The notes: generated by a model from the letters alone, not told the origin. A DNA stretch of 64,000 nucleotides from Bacillota bacterium (GCA_023399055.1 JAEWQV010000002.1:321289-385288); one strand, 5' to 3'. Numbered from the stretch's first letter, positions 8,316 through 17,805 are shown. Numbers and translations are program-made.

Positions 8316-10403
8316 ATGAAAATGAAGTTAGGTTTGTGTTTTATGACAGCACTATTAATTTTTAGTTTAACGGCATGCCATAGCAGCAAGAATACTACCG
8401 ATATTAACATTGATCCTACAGAAAGTGCGGATTTAGAATCGGACGAAACAAAAAAAACAAATGAGGAAGAGAGTGACAAGATGGTTTACAATGCAAACCT
8501 ACCGCAAAGTATAGAAACAGCATCCATTTATGTAGAAAAAATTAATGGAATTTCTGATGATTTTGTTCGCGGAGTTGACATTTCCAGTATCCTTTCAGAA
8601 GAAGAAAGTGGAGTAGTTTATTATAATGAGGCAGGGGAAGCAGAGGATTTCTTCAAAATTCTTGCAGATGCCGGAGTTAATTATGTGAGAGTCAGGGTAT
8701 GGAATGATCCTTACGATGTAAATGGTAACGGATATGGTGGTGGCAACTGTGATACAGCCAGAGCTGCAGAAATAGGAAAAAGGGCAGCACAGTATGGACT
8801 AAAGATGCTGGTGGATTATCATTATTCTGATTTTTGGGCTGACCCATCAAAACAGATGGTGCCAAAAGCCTGGGCTAATATGACGTTTGAAGAGAAAGAA
8901 GCCGCACTTTATGACTTTACCAAGGAAAGTTTAACAGAAATCATTGAAGCTGGAGCAGAGGTTGGCATGGTTCAGATAGGTAACGAAACCAACAACGGTA
9001 TGTCTGGTGAAGTTAAGAAATCCAGTATTGCAAAGCTGATGGTTCAAGGAGCGAATGCAGTAAGGGAAGTAGCTGCTGCAAACAACCTGGATATTCAAAT
9101 CGCAATACATTTGACAAATGTAGAAGATCTGACAGGTATTGACTCCTATATGGCTGTTTTGAAAAAATTTAAGGTTGATTATGATGTAGTTGGCTTATCC
9201 TATTATCCTTTCTGGCATGGAACTTTGGATAATTTAACAACTTTGATGCAGCAGATTGTTAATAAGTATGATAAAAAGGTTATGATAGCTGAAACCTCAT
9301 ACTCTTATACTCTTGAAAATGGGGATGGTTTTGCTAACAGTATCTCAGAAGAGAGCCAATTGAATAAAAATTATACTGCCTCCATGCAAAGTCAGGCAAA
9401 TGTCGTTCGTGATGTAATGGCTACTGTTGCAGGGATTGGTGAGTACGGAATAGGCGTTTTTTACTGGGAACCAGCTTGGGTACCGGTAGGGGTTTATGAT
9501 TATGAAGCAGAAGATGCAGACACGGTACTTGCGAACAATAAAGTTTTATGGGAAAAATATGGATCAGGCTGGGCTTCCAGTTATTCGTCAGGATATGATC
9601 CTAAGGATGCAGGTGTTTACTTTGGGGGTTCTTCATGGGATAACCAGGCGATGTTTGATTTTAACGGAAGAGCATTAGCTTCTCTTAATGTATTTAAATA
9701 TGTTAAATATGGAGCAAGCAGTGAACTAAAAGTAGACTACATAAAACCTGTTACGGTTAATATCAATGTGGGGGCACCCTTAACCATGCCGGAAACTGTA
9801 TCTGTCATTTATAATGATAGAAATAAAAACGGAGAAGTGGAGGTTACCTGGGATTCAGAGCAGCTTGCAGCAATTGATACCAATGAAATTGCAGACTATA
9901 ATATAAATGGGGTTACCAAAGATGGAGCTGAGATTGTTGCAGACCTTCATGTGGCATTAGTCAATTTTGTTGCTAATCCTAGTTTTGAAGAGGCGGATAC
10001 CTCCATGTATACCTTCCTTTACGAAGATGTTAATCCCGCAGATTTCCAGATGAAAGAAGCAGATTCTCATACGGGAAGCTATGCGATGCATTTCTGGGAT
10101 GAAGGTGATGTTTATTTTCAAGGGGAACAGACAATAACTGATTTAATGGATGGCGAGTACTATTTTAACCTTTGGGGTCAGGGTGGCGATATGGGAAGCA
10201 ATGCAATCACATACATATATGCTACAAGTGGTGGTGTTACCTATAAACAGGAATTCACTTTGACCGGATACGGAAACTGGACAATGCCTGAACTTAGCAA
10301 GATTCCGGTAGTAGATGGCACAATTACAGTAGGCATATATGTTAGTGCAGGACCAGGAGCCTGGGGTACCTTTGATGATTGGTACTTATGTAAAACCAAC
10401 TAG
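8316..10403 (+). CDS. Secreted lipoprotein endo-beta-1,4-galactanase (GH53) with CBM61-like module
   Basis: A lipoprotein signal (lipobox LTAC, Cys21) places the enzyme on the outer face of the membrane. Residues about 85-480 form a GH53 arabinogalactan endo-beta-1,4-galactosidase barrel, with the acid/base Glu224 in VQIGNETNNG and nucleophile Glu326 in IAETSY. A group 4 bacterial Ig-like domain (about 485-550) and a C-terminal beta-sandwich starting VANPSFEE follow; the latter resembles CBM61, which binds beta-1,4-galactan and accompanies GH53 elsewhere. AGGAGGAGG precedes the ATG. It releases galacto-oligosaccharides for the ABC transporter encoded downstream and is controlled by the LacI-type operator in its leader. 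Confidence 0.92.
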   Translation: MKMKLGLCFMTALLIFSLTACHSSKNTTDINIDPTESADLESDETKKTNEEESDKMVYNANLPQSIETASIYVEKINGISDDFVRGVDISSILSEEESGVVYYNEAGEAEDFFKILADAGVNYVRVRVWNDPYDVNGNGYGGGNCDTARAAEIGKRAAQYGLKMLVDYHYSDFWADPSKQMVPKAWANMTFEEKEAALYDFTKESLTEIIEAGAEVGMVQIGNETNNGMSGEVKKSSIAKLMVQGANAVREVAAANNLDIQIAIHLTNVEDLTGIDSYMAVLKKFKVDYDVVGLSYYPFWHGTLDNLTTLMQQIVNKYDKKVMIAETSYSYTLENGDGFANSISEESQLNKNYTASMQSQANVVRDVMATVAGIGEYGIGVFYWEPAWVPVGVYDYEAEDADTVLANNKVLWEKYGSGWASSYSSGYDPKDAGVYFGGSSWDNQAMFDFNGRALASLNVFKYVKYGASSELKVDYIKPVTVNINVGAPLTMPETVSVIYNDRNKNGEVEVTWDSEQLAAIDTNEIADYNINGVTKDGAEIVADLHVALVNFVANPSFEEADTSMYTFLYEDVNPADFQMKEADSHTGSYAMHFWDEGDVYFQGEQTITDLMDGEYYFNLWGQGGDMGSNAITYIYATSGGVTYKQEFTLTGYGNWTMPELSKIPVVDGTITVGIYVSAGPGAWGTFDDWYLCKTN

Positions 10404-10426
10404 AAATTCACCTATGTATAAAAATA

Positions 10427-10455
10427 TTGACTAAACTATCGCACACTGATACTAT
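10427..10455 (+). promoter_or_regulatory. Promoter of the LacI-family regulator gene
   Basis: TTGACT at 10427-10432 and TACTAT at 10450-10455 are 17 bp apart. An operator lies 7 bases after the -10, which points to autoregulation. Confidence 0.75.
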
Positions 10456-10462
10456 CGTTTTA

Positions 10463-10478
10463 GAATAACCGATTACGC
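10463..10478. promoter_or_regulatory. LacI-type operator 2
   Basis: GAATAACCGATTACGC matches operator 3 (GAACAACCGATTGCGC) at 13 of 16 positions and overlaps the expected transcription start of the regulator gene. Confidence 0.6.
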
Positions 10479-10511
10479 AAGCTTAAACTGATTGCACTTT
10501 TGGAGGCTATA

Positions 10512-11528
10512 ATGGAAACAGAAGAAAGAGATTCAAAAATTATTACAATTGCAGATATAGCAGATGCTTTAGGGGTATCAAAAACCACTGTATCCAGAGC
10601 GATTTCGGGCAAAGGAAGGATTGGAACTGAAACTCGGAATAATGTTCTAAGATATATTAAGGAACACGACTATAAGCCAAATGTAATTGCGAGAGGTCTT
10701 GCCCAATCTAAAACATATAATATATGCTTAACCTTGCCGAGTGATTATAATATTTCGGAATTGCCCTATTTTCAAAAAGTACTGCTGGGAGCTTGTGACT
10801 ATCTTTCCGAAATGGATTATGATGTGATTGTTACTAAGATATCTGAGGATGATATTTCTAATTTATCCAGAATTATTTATAATCGAAAAGTAGACGGGGT
10901 TATATTAACCAGAACAACTATGAATGGAAAATCGATAAAGTTTTTAAAGAGTAAAAAGATACCCTTTTTAGTTTTAGGAATCTACCCCGATGAGAGTGTA
11001 TATCAAATAGATTCAAAACATATGGAAGGGTGCGCAGAATTAACCAACATTTTATTGATGAAGGGATTAAAAAGGCTGGCTCTGTTTGAAGGAAGCAATC
11101 GACATTATGTTACAAAAAGTAGGTATGAAGGATTTCGGCGAGCACATGAAAAGGCGGGATTATCCATTAGCAAAAATCTTGTCTACGAAAATCTGGTTAA
11201 TAATATATCCATAGAGAAATCAGTAGATGATGCTTTAAAAAACAAAGCAGACTGTATCGTCTGTATGGATGATAATATCTGTTATCAGGTACTTCGAAAG
11301 CTTAGGCATGATGGGGTTAGTATTCCTGGAGATATTCGTGTTGCTTCGTTCTTTGACAGTAACCTGCTCGAAGGAAATAGTCCACCCATAACGTGTGTTG
11401 ATTTCGAAGTGAGTAATGTCGGACTTATCGCTGCTAAAACACTGTTGTCCATCATAGACAATGAAGAAAATGTACCGATGAAAATAGAATTAGGATATGA
11501 AATTGCATTGAAAGAATCGACAAAATAG
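10512..11528 (+). CDS. LacI-family transcriptional regulator of the galactan block
   Basis: The 338-residue protein has an N-terminal LacI helix-turn-helix (IADIADALGVSKTTVSRAIS, residues about 15-34), the hinge helix (YKPNVIARGLAQSKT) and a C-terminal periplasmic-binding-like effector domain. The start is the ATG at 10512, five bases after GGAGG; an upstream in-frame TTG would lie over that ribosome binding site. The effector is probably a galacto-oligosaccharide or galactose derivative. Shared operators in front of the galactanase, itself and the binding-protein gene suggest one local regulon. Confidence 0.9.
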   Translation: METEERDSKIITIADIADALGVSKTTVSRAISGKGRIGTETRNNVLRYIKEHDYKPNVIARGLAQSKTYNICLTLPSDYNISELPYFQKVLLGACDYLSEMDYDVIVTKISEDDISNLSRIIYNRKVDGVILTRTTMNGKSIKFLKSKKIPFLVLGIYPDESVYQIDSKHMEGCAELTNILLMKGLKRLALFEGSNRHYVTKSRYEGFRRAHEKAGLSISKNLVYENLVNNISIEKSVDDALKNKADCIVCMDDNICYQVLRKLRHDGVSIPGDIRVASFFDSNLLEGNSPPITCVDFEVSNVGLIAAKTLLSIIDNEENVPMKIELGYEIALKESTK

Positions 11529-11547
11529 TAAAAAAGCTAGAATAAAT

Positions 11548-11590
11548 TGCATTCAAGATTTCTTAAAGGGAAGTTTTGAATGCATTTTTT
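11548..11590 (+). terminator. Terminator after the LacI regulator gene
   Basis: GCATTCAA and its complement TTGAATGC enclose an 18-base loop and are followed by ATTTTTT. Confidence 0.75.
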
Positions 11591-11615
11591 GTAGAAATAC
11601 TGTTAAATTACTGGT

Positions 11616-11631
11616 GAGCAACCGATTGAAC
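11616..11631. promoter_or_regulatory. LacI-type operator 4, probably auxiliary
   Basis: GAGCAACCGATTGAAC fits the operator family but has no promoter beside it. It is 148 bp, about 14 helical turns, upstream of operator 3, a spacing compatible with repression by looping. That role is inference. The rest of the 332-base gap after the regulator gene holds only the terminator before it and the promoter and operator after it. Confidence 0.5.
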
Positions 11632-11726
11632 ACGTGGAACTATTAAATGGCTATTATAAATTTACATAAAAATTTAATTGTGAAGAATGTATAGAAAATA
11701 AGTTAATATATATGCAATTATATACA

Positions 11727-11755
11727 TTGACAACAAATAATTACTCTGATATTAT
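11727..11755 (+). promoter_or_regulatory. Promoter of the galacto-oligosaccharide transport operon
   Basis: TTGACA at 11727-11732 and TATTAT at 11750-11755 are 17 bp apart. Operator 3 starts 8 bases after the -10. Confidence 0.8.
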
Positions 11756-11763
11756 TAATGCAA

Positions 11764-11779
11764 GAACAACCGATTGCGC
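11764..11779. promoter_or_regulatory. LacI-type operator 3
   Basis: GAACAACCGATTGCGC has the central CG and half-sites seen in operators 1 and 2 and would cover the transcription start of the transport operon. Confidence 0.7.
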
Positions 11780-11860
11780 ATTAAATAAAAAAGTAAGAAA
11801 TGCATAGGTTGGTTTGGCTAGAAATAAGTAACTATCATTCATATCTACAGGGAGGGTAAA

Positions 11861-13171
11861 ATGAAGAGAAAATTATTAGCATTAGTATTAACTGTTACAC
11901 TGGCTGCAACAACTTTAGTAGGATGCGGCGGTAACACGACAAAGGAACCAACTACACAGCCAACAAAAGCAGCTGACAAAGAGGAAGCAAAAGCAACGGA
12001 AGCCCCAGCAGCCGTGGAGAAGGAAGATGTATCACTCGTTATGTGGGGAGCCGAGGAAGACCAAGCAATGCTGCAAGGAATGATTGATGCCTTTATTGCT
12101 ACATATTCGGATAAAGCGAACTTTGACATTCAACTAGGTGTTCAGTCAGAGTCCACAGCAAAAGACACAGTTTTAACAGACGTTGAAGCAGCTGCTGATG
12201 TATATGCTTTTGCAGATGATCAATTAAATGAACTTGTGAATGCAGGTGCCTTACAACCCATATCAATTAACACCGATGCAATTATTGAAGCAAATGGCGG
12301 AGCAGAAGCTGGGTCTGTAAAGGCTGCTACGAAAGATGGCACCTTATATGCATATCCAATGACAGCTGATAATGGATATTTTATGTTCTATAATAAAGAG
12401 TATTTTTCCGACAGCGATGTACAATCTCTTGATAAAATGATGGAAATTGCTGCAGCAGCCGGCAAGAAGATAACAGTTGACTATTCCAGCGGCTGGTATT
12501 TATATTCTTTCTTCCAGGGAGCAGGATTAACACTTGGTCTTAATGAAGATGGTGTTACTAATTTCTGTACCTGGAATGCTACCGATACCAAATATACAGG
12601 TGCACAGGTTGCAGATGCAATGATTTCAATTGCAAAGAACCCGGGATTTATCAGCGTAAGCGATGCAGAATTTGCTACTGGTATCACAGAAGGAACAATT
12701 ATTGCAGGTGTGAACGGAACCTGGAACGCAGCAACAGCAGAAGCTGCCTGGGGTGATAATTATGCAGCCACCAAATTACCTACCTATACAGTGGCTGGTG
12801 ATCAGGTTCAGATGTCATCCTTTGCAGGCTATAAACTGGTAGGTGTGAATGCTTATTCAGAATATGCAGGATGGGCGATGCTACTTGCTGAATGGATTAC
12901 AAACTATGATAATCAGGTACTTCGCTTTGAAACCAGAGGCCTTGGACCATCGAATGTAGAAGCAGGTGCATCTGATGCAGTACAGGCAAGTCCTGCAATT
13001 GCTGCTTTAGCTGAACAGTCCATATATGCAACGGTTCAACGTGTAGGCGGAAAGTTCTGGGATCCAGCAACCGCATTTGGTACAATTGCTGCCGCTGGTA
13101 ACGCAGATGGTATTGATCTTCAAGTTCTTGTAGACACAATGGTAGAGGGAATTATCGCTCCAGTAGAATAA
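11861..13171 (+). CDS. ABC transporter sugar-binding lipoprotein (galactan oligosaccharide uptake)
   Basis: This extracellular solute-binding protein of the maltose-binding (family 1) class has a lipobox LVGC (Cys22), a low-complexity Ala/Thr/Glu linker and then the binding domain (VSLVMWGAEEDQAM, about residue 58 on). The order binding protein, MalF-like permease, MalG-like permease and GH53 gene resembles the gan galactan uptake operons of Bacillus. GGAGGG precedes the ATG. A hairpin after the gene probably raises its expression over the permeases. The ligand is inferred from context. Confidence 0.9.
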   Translation: MKRKLLALVLTVTLAATTLVGCGGNTTKEPTTQPTKAADKEEAKATEAPAAVEKEDVSLVMWGAEEDQAMLQGMIDAFIATYSDKANFDIQLGVQSESTAKDTVLTDVEAAADVYAFADDQLNELVNAGALQPISINTDAIIEANGGAEAGSVKAATKDGTLYAYPMTADNGYFMFYNKEYFSDSDVQSLDKMMEIAAAAGKKITVDYSSGWYLYSFFQGAGLTLGLNEDGVTNFCTWNATDTKYTGAQVADAMISIAKNPGFISVSDAEFATGITEGTIIAGVNGTWNAATAEAAWGDNYAATKLPTYTVAGDQVQMSSFAGYKLVGVNAYSEYAGWAMLLAEWITNYDNQVLRFETRGLGPSNVEAGASDAVQASPAIAALAEQSIYATVQRVGGKFWDPATAFGTIAAAGNADGIDLQVLVDTMVEGIIAPVE

Positions 13172-13186
13172 TTTACTAAATATTAA

Positions 13187-13226
13187 TATGACCCACATGT
13201 GCAATGACCTTGTGTATGTGGGTTAT
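13187..13226 (+). terminator. Intercistronic hairpin between binding protein and permease
   Basis: ACCCACAT and ATGTGGGT flank a loop of about 17 bases and are followed by a short T-rich stretch (TATATTTG). Partial termination or mRNA protection here is common in binding-protein-dependent operons. Confidence 0.55.
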
Positions 13227-13302
13227 ATTTGAAAATGGAGAGAAGTATTCTGCCTAAATGATCGGTTAATATGCCCGCCGAATTGAATAGATGGGAGCAA
13301 GC

Positions 13303-14733
13303 ATGATGAGATTTTTGAGAGGTATAGGTAAACCCTTTAAAGAAGTAGGATTAGCCATTAAAGATGGGGATATATTTGTAAAATTATCTCTTCTACTGAT
13401 GGGACTAGGGTATTTTAGAAGAAAGCAAATCATAAAAGGTATTATTGTTTCTTTATTTCAATTTCTTGTTATATGTTTTACAACGATAGTTGGATTTCCT
13501 TATCTGGCTAAGTTCTCGTCTCTGGGAACCGTTCAGCGTGAAATGATCTTTAATATAGACACCATGAAGAATGAAGTAAATGATTTTGACAATTCCTTTA
13601 AAATTCTATTATTTGGACTAATCAGTCTTGCAATTATAGTAACCACAGTGGTTCTATATTTAGTTAATATAGTTAATGTAAGAAATCTTCAGGTTCTAGG
13701 GGAGTCCGGAAAACATATTAACAGTTTCACGGAAGATGTGAAAGATTTATTAAACCATAAATTTCATATTACTTTATTATTTTTCCCTATCATGGGGGTT
13801 ATTATATTTACGATCATTCCATTGCTGGTGATGATTATGGTAGCGTTTACAAATTATGATTCGACACATATGCCTCCGTCGACTTTATTTACCTGGGTGG
13901 GTGTTACGAATTTCAAACAGTTATTTGCATCCTCCATTGCTATAACGTTTGGATATTCCTTTAAGAAGGTCTTATCCTGGACTTTAATTTGGGCTGTTTT
14001 CGCTACCTTTACTAACTACTTTGGTGGTATTCTATTAGCAATGTATATCAATAACAAAAAGACGAAATTTCAAAGAGTATGGCGGTCTCTCTTTGTAGTA
14101 GCTATTGCTGTTCCACAGTTTGTAACGTTACTGTTAATTCGTAATTTCTTTGCTGATACGGGCATTGTAAATACTATTTGTTCTAATTTGGGAATAACAG
14201 AGCTGTTTACAAATTTAGGACTAATAAAATCAAGCTTAGGCTATATCCCATTTTTAACAGATCCAGTATGGGCAAAGATCATGATTATATTAATCAATAT
14301 GTGGATTGGTATCCCTTATTTGATGTTAATTGCTACAGGGGTATTGATGAACATACCGGCAGACCTGATTGAAAGTGCAAAAATCGATGGTGCAAGTCCC
14401 CTTCAGTCCTTTAAAAAGATTACTCTGCCCTACATATTATTTGTAACAGGACCTTATCTTGTTACCTCCTTTGTAGCTAATATTAATAATTTTAATGTTA
14501 TTTATCTTCTAACAAATGATGTCTTCTATACCCAGGATCAACATTTGGCTAATTCTAGTGCCCAGGAAGTGGATTTACTTGTCACCTGGTTGTATCGACT
14601 GACTCAGGATGAATATAACTACAAAATGGCATCTGTTATCGGTATAGCGGTCTTTATCATCTGTGCAATATTAACCCTTATCGCCTTTAATTATATGATT
14701 AAGGGAAATAAAGAGGAGGAATTCCAATCATGA
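13303..14733 (+). CDS. ABC transporter permease, MalF/GanP type
   Basis: The 476-residue integral membrane protein has about eight hydrophobic segments, an extended N-terminal portion before the core permease domain, as in MalF, and the EAA loop ESAKIDGASPLQSFKKI near residue 362 that contacts the ATPase. The ATG at 13303 is preceded five bases upstream by GGGAG, so I reject the ATG at 13291 that overlaps this site. It shares ATGA with the next gene. No ATPase gene occurs in the cluster, so a shared MsmK-type ATPase encoded elsewhere is expected. Confidence 0.9.
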   Translation: MMRFLRGIGKPFKEVGLAIKDGDIFVKLSLLLMGLGYFRRKQIIKGIIVSLFQFLVICFTTIVGFPYLAKFSSLGTVQREMIFNIDTMKNEVNDFDNSFKILLFGLISLAIIVTTVVLYLVNIVNVRNLQVLGESGKHINSFTEDVKDLLNHKFHITLLFFPIMGVIIFTIIPLLVMIMVAFTNYDSTHMPPSTLFTWVGVTNFKQLFASSIAITFGYSFKKVLSWTLIWAVFATFTNYFGGILLAMYINNKKTKFQRVWRSLFVVAIAVPQFVTLLLIRNFFADTGIVNTICSNLGITELFTNLGLIKSSLGYIPFLTDPVWAKIMIILINMWIGIPYLMLIATGVLMNIPADLIESAKIDGASPLQSFKKITLPYILFVTGPYLVTSFVANINNFNVIYLLTNDVFYTQDQHLANSSAQEVDLLVTWLYRLTQDEYNYKMASVIGIAVFIICAILTLIAFNYMIKGNKEEEFQS

Positions 14734-15572
14734 GAAAAGCACTTAAATCTGGTGGAAGACATCTGTTCTTAGTGATTCTGGTATTGTTTTGGCTAATACC
14801 AATTATATGGCTGGTGCTTACCTCCTTCAGTGGATATTCAGGAATTAATATTAGTCATTTTATACCGGAAAGTTTTTCGCTTAATAATTACAAGCAGTTA
14901 CTTTGGAATGCAGATAGTGTGGCGCAGTTTCCGAGATGGTTCATGAACACCTTCATCATCGCCATTTGTTCCTGTGTTATTTCCAGTATGTATGTACTAA
15001 TGGTAAGCTATGCCATTAGCTGTATGAGATTTAAAATGAGAAAGCCATTAATGAACATTGCTATTCTTTTAAATCTGTTTCCGGGATTCTTGTCAATGAT
15101 AGCAGTGTATTTCATCTTAAAATCATTTAATCTGACCAACAACCATCTGGGGCTAATTCTTGTATATTCGGGAAGCGCGGGGTTGGGATACCTAATTGCA
15201 AAAGGTTTTTTTGATACCATTCCGATTGCTTTAAGAGAAGCAGCAAAAATGGAAGGGGCTTCGGAAGCAAAGGTATTTACTAAAATTGTTCTTCCAATTT
15301 CCAAACCAATTATAGTATATACCGTTATTGCTTCGTTCTTAGCGCCTTGGATGGACTTTATCTTCGCAAGAATTGTATTGAACTCTGGAATATCAAAGGA
15401 TTGGACAGTAGGTATCGGTCTTTACAATATGCTGGACAAAGCCCTAATTAATACATACTTTGCAAGATTCTGCGCAGGTGGTGTCTTAGTTTCCATTCCA
15501 ATATCAATACTGTTCATAATCATGCAGAAATTTTATGTAGAAGGTATCACCTCAGGTTCGGTGAAAGGTTAA
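14730..15572 (+). CDS. ABC transporter permease, MalG/GanQ type
   Basis: The 280-residue protein has six predicted membrane helices and the EAA motif REAAKMEGASEAKVFTKIVLP-like region near residue 169. It overlaps the preceding permease by four bases (ATGA), which indicates translational coupling, and forms the transmembrane pore with it. Length and gene order match MalG-type partners. Confidence 0.92.
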   Translation: MRKALKSGGRHLFLVILVLFWLIPIIWLVLTSFSGYSGINISHFIPESFSLNNYKQLLWNADSVAQFPRWFMNTFIIAICSCVISSMYVLMVSYAISCMRFKMRKPLMNIAILLNLFPGFLSMIAVYFILKSFNLTNNHLGLILVYSGSAGLGYLIAKGFFDTIPIALREAAKMEGASEAKVFTKIVLPISKPIIVYTVIASFLAPWMDFIFARIVLNSGISKDWTVGIGLYNMLDKALINTYFARFCAGGVLVSIPISILFIIMQKFYVEGITSGSVKG

Positions 15573-15671
15573 CTAGTTAAAAGGGTGAAGGAAATCACCT
15601 ACTACTTGGAGTGTATGGCTTATTCATGCTTTGAATATAGCTTATCATAAGAAAGGCACGGGAAGTAAAAA

Positions 15672-17504
15672 ATGGATAAATTTATTGTGAATATCATCCA
15701 TAGACCGGAGATGGTTCCTGAATATGCCCAAAAGGTAACAGGACATGGGAAAGAAGAGGATATTGAAGATAAAGCCCTTCTAGTGGAATCCCTGGATATT
15801 TTTAAAACACAGCAAGAGATTGCTCATAAAAATGGGTTAAAAACAACAATTCAAATGACATATGCCAGTCTTTTTAATGAAGAGGCAATTGCTATAGCGA
15901 AAGAGCATCAGGAGGTTTATGGAGATGAGATTTCCTTAACCTTACTTGGATTACCTTGCAAAGAATTCCGTGATAAATACAAAACCAAGGATTTTTGTAT
16001 TTGGATGTTTTCCATGGAAGATAAAAAATCAATAGTGGATGATGTCTTTGGTAAATTCTATGAAACCTTCGGTTTTTACCCAAAGTCTACTGGTTCCTAT
16101 TATATGGATGCAGACTTAACAAATTACATTAAAGAAAAATATCCCTCTGTAATCTGTGCAGTTGCCACTTGTTGGGAAGAGGGGCCGAAAGCCTATCATA
16201 CCTGCAACAATTCCTGGTATACCTTCATGGACGGTGGTCCCTGGAATCCTTGGATTCCCTCCAAGCAAAACACGCATGCTCCAGCTGCAAATCAGATAGA
16301 GGACAGCGGAATTGTAGCAATTCCTCACTTATCAAGAGATCTAATCGCCTGTTATGACGGAAATGGTTCGAACTTTGGAACGCATCCGCAGAATGTTTTA
16401 CGAGGAATGATATATCAGGATGGGGAGTATCCGTATCTATATAATGTAATAGACCAATATCGTTCCTTAGCAAAATATAACAACGGATATAGTTATAATA
16501 TGATGTTTGTGGGACCGGGCTGGATGAATAAAGCGGGACGGTGGGAAGCACCTTACGAATTATTAAGACAGTCCTATGAAGACGGAATGGCCTACTATGG
16601 TAATCTCAAAAAAGAAGGAAAGCTCATCGATATGACGATGGAGGAGTTTGCCCTACATTATCGTGAGAAGAAAACATATACAGAACCTGAGTGTGCGTTA
16701 TGGAAAGATATCTTATATGGCTCTGAAAAGCAATTGTTCTGGTATAGTGATCCTTATATGAGAGCCTGCGTTAATATGGATCAGGGTGGTGCAATTGTAG
16801 ATCTTCGGCCCTACGTCGCAAAGCTTGAGTGGCCAGTAGGAATTGGGACCAAACATGTTCAGGATGCTTCTTATCCATTTTTAATTCAGGAAAAATATCG
16901 TTCAGGTTATTTTACTCATTACGCTGGAGAAGGAACAATACGAAGTGCGAAACTGATTTATAAAGGGGAAGAAGTAGATTTGTGTCTTTGCAGAACCAAA
17001 GCTGTTTTTTCACAGGAAGGACAAACGAGGATCTTAACCTTAGATCCGGTGGATATAGAATTTAGTAATTTAACAATAAAGTTACAGACAGTTATTTCTT
17101 TTGAAGAGGGAAGTAGTAGAATAAAAATAGATAGAAAAATTCTTTCTGCAAGTAATTCACGGGAGAAAGTGGAACTTAATGAATACTTGATTGGATGCTA
17201 TGGAACCACGGAATATTCAGAGGATATGACGGGGATAACATTAAAAGTGGCAGGTGATAAAGAAGAAAAAAGGATTCATTATAAGTATAAATGCAGAGAA
17301 GAGGAAGTTGTTGGAGCAATAGAAGTATCTGCAACCATTCCAGTAATTGAAACAGAGGTATCCCTTTCCACTGGCAATGAACACGCAATAGGTTACGTCA
17401 AAGAAGGTTATGCCTTTTCCCCAATGTACACACTAGGGTTTAAGTCAACCTTAAAAGAGGGGGAGGTGCATTCTATATGGCTCAATCTGAAAAAGGCAAA
17501 CTAA
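15672..17504 (+). CDS. Unrecognised 610-residue protein of the galactan operon
   Basis: I do not recognise this protein confidently. It has no signal peptide and no membrane segment, so it should be cytoplasmic. The first 330 residues contain HRPEMVPEY, a fold-like pattern FYETFGFYPKSTGSYYMDADL and many aromatic residues, and could be a (beta/alpha) barrel of the glycoside hydrolase/deacetylase superfamily; the metal-binding HxxxH of NodB enzymes is not evident. Residues about 350-610 look like beta-sandwich domains. It follows the permease gene by 99 bases, with GGGAAG before the ATG, and precedes a cytoplasmic GH53. A role in processing imported galactan-derived oligosaccharides is inferred from position only. 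Confidence 0.6.
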   Translation: MDKFIVNIIHRPEMVPEYAQKVTGHGKEEDIEDKALLVESLDIFKTQQEIAHKNGLKTTIQMTYASLFNEEAIAIAKEHQEVYGDEISLTLLGLPCKEFRDKYKTKDFCIWMFSMEDKKSIVDDVFGKFYETFGFYPKSTGSYYMDADLTNYIKEKYPSVICAVATCWEEGPKAYHTCNNSWYTFMDGGPWNPWIPSKQNTHAPAANQIEDSGIVAIPHLSRDLIACYDGNGSNFGTHPQNVLRGMIYQDGEYPYLYNVIDQYRSLAKYNNGYSYNMMFVGPGWMNKAGRWEAPYELLRQSYEDGMAYYGNLKKEGKLIDMTMEEFALHYREKKTYTEPECALWKDILYGSEKQLFWYSDPYMRACVNMDQGGAIVDLRPYVAKLEWPVGIGTKHVQDASYPFLIQEKYRSGYFTHYAGEGTIRSAKLIYKGEEVDLCLCRTKAVFSQEGQTRILTLDPVDIEFSNLTIKLQTVISFEEGSSRIKIDRKILSASNSREKVELNEYLIGCYGTTEYSEDMTGITLKVAGDKEEKRIHYKYKCREEEVVGAIEVSATIPVIETEVSLSTGNEHAIGYVKEGYAFSPMYTLGFKSTLKEGEVHSIWLNLKKAN

Positions 17505-17689
17505 ATTATAGATGTCCTTCCTGCTTTATGAGAGATTTGGATATAGATATGTTTTATGATAAAGAAAAGGAAGAATATTACTGTATTCGATGCCAGTATA
17601 CAGGGACGGAAAAAGATGTGCTGGAGAAAAATCAGATGGCAAGATTTCGATATAAAAGCATGTTGAAACGGTATACGTTTGAGGACTGA
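17477..17689 (+). CDS. Small zinc-ribbon protein
   Basis: The 70-residue protein carries two CxxC knuckles, CPSC at residues 13-16 and CIRC at 37-40, which should bind one zinc. Its first 28 bases overlap the 3' end of the 610-residue gene, and GGGAGG lies 10 bases upstream, inside that gene, so translation is probably coupled. No enzyme motif is seen. A terminator follows it, making it the last gene of the transport operon. Confidence 0.7.
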   Translation: MAQSEKGKLNYRCPSCFMRDLDIDMFYDKEKEEYYCIRCQYTGTEKDVLEKNQMARFRYKSMLKRYTFED

Positions 17690-17718
17690 TTTTAATTGAA
17701 TTATGAATGATATCTAAG

Positions 17719-17749
17719 CTAGAAAAGGCATTTGGATGCCTTTTTCTAG
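17719..17749 (+). terminator. Terminator of the galactan transport operon
   Basis: CTAGAAAAGGCA pairs with TGCCTTTTTCTAG across a short loop. The T-rich 3' arm gives the release tract. Confidence 0.75.
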
Positions 17750-17805
17750 TTTAACAGGAGTATAACGAACTAACAGTAGCATCTTTAGTTAGATATGAGA
17801 CAATA

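Noticed and set aside
13256..13271. LacI-type operator before the permease gene
   Set aside because: Only one half-site (GGTTAATA) fits; the other half does not match the family.
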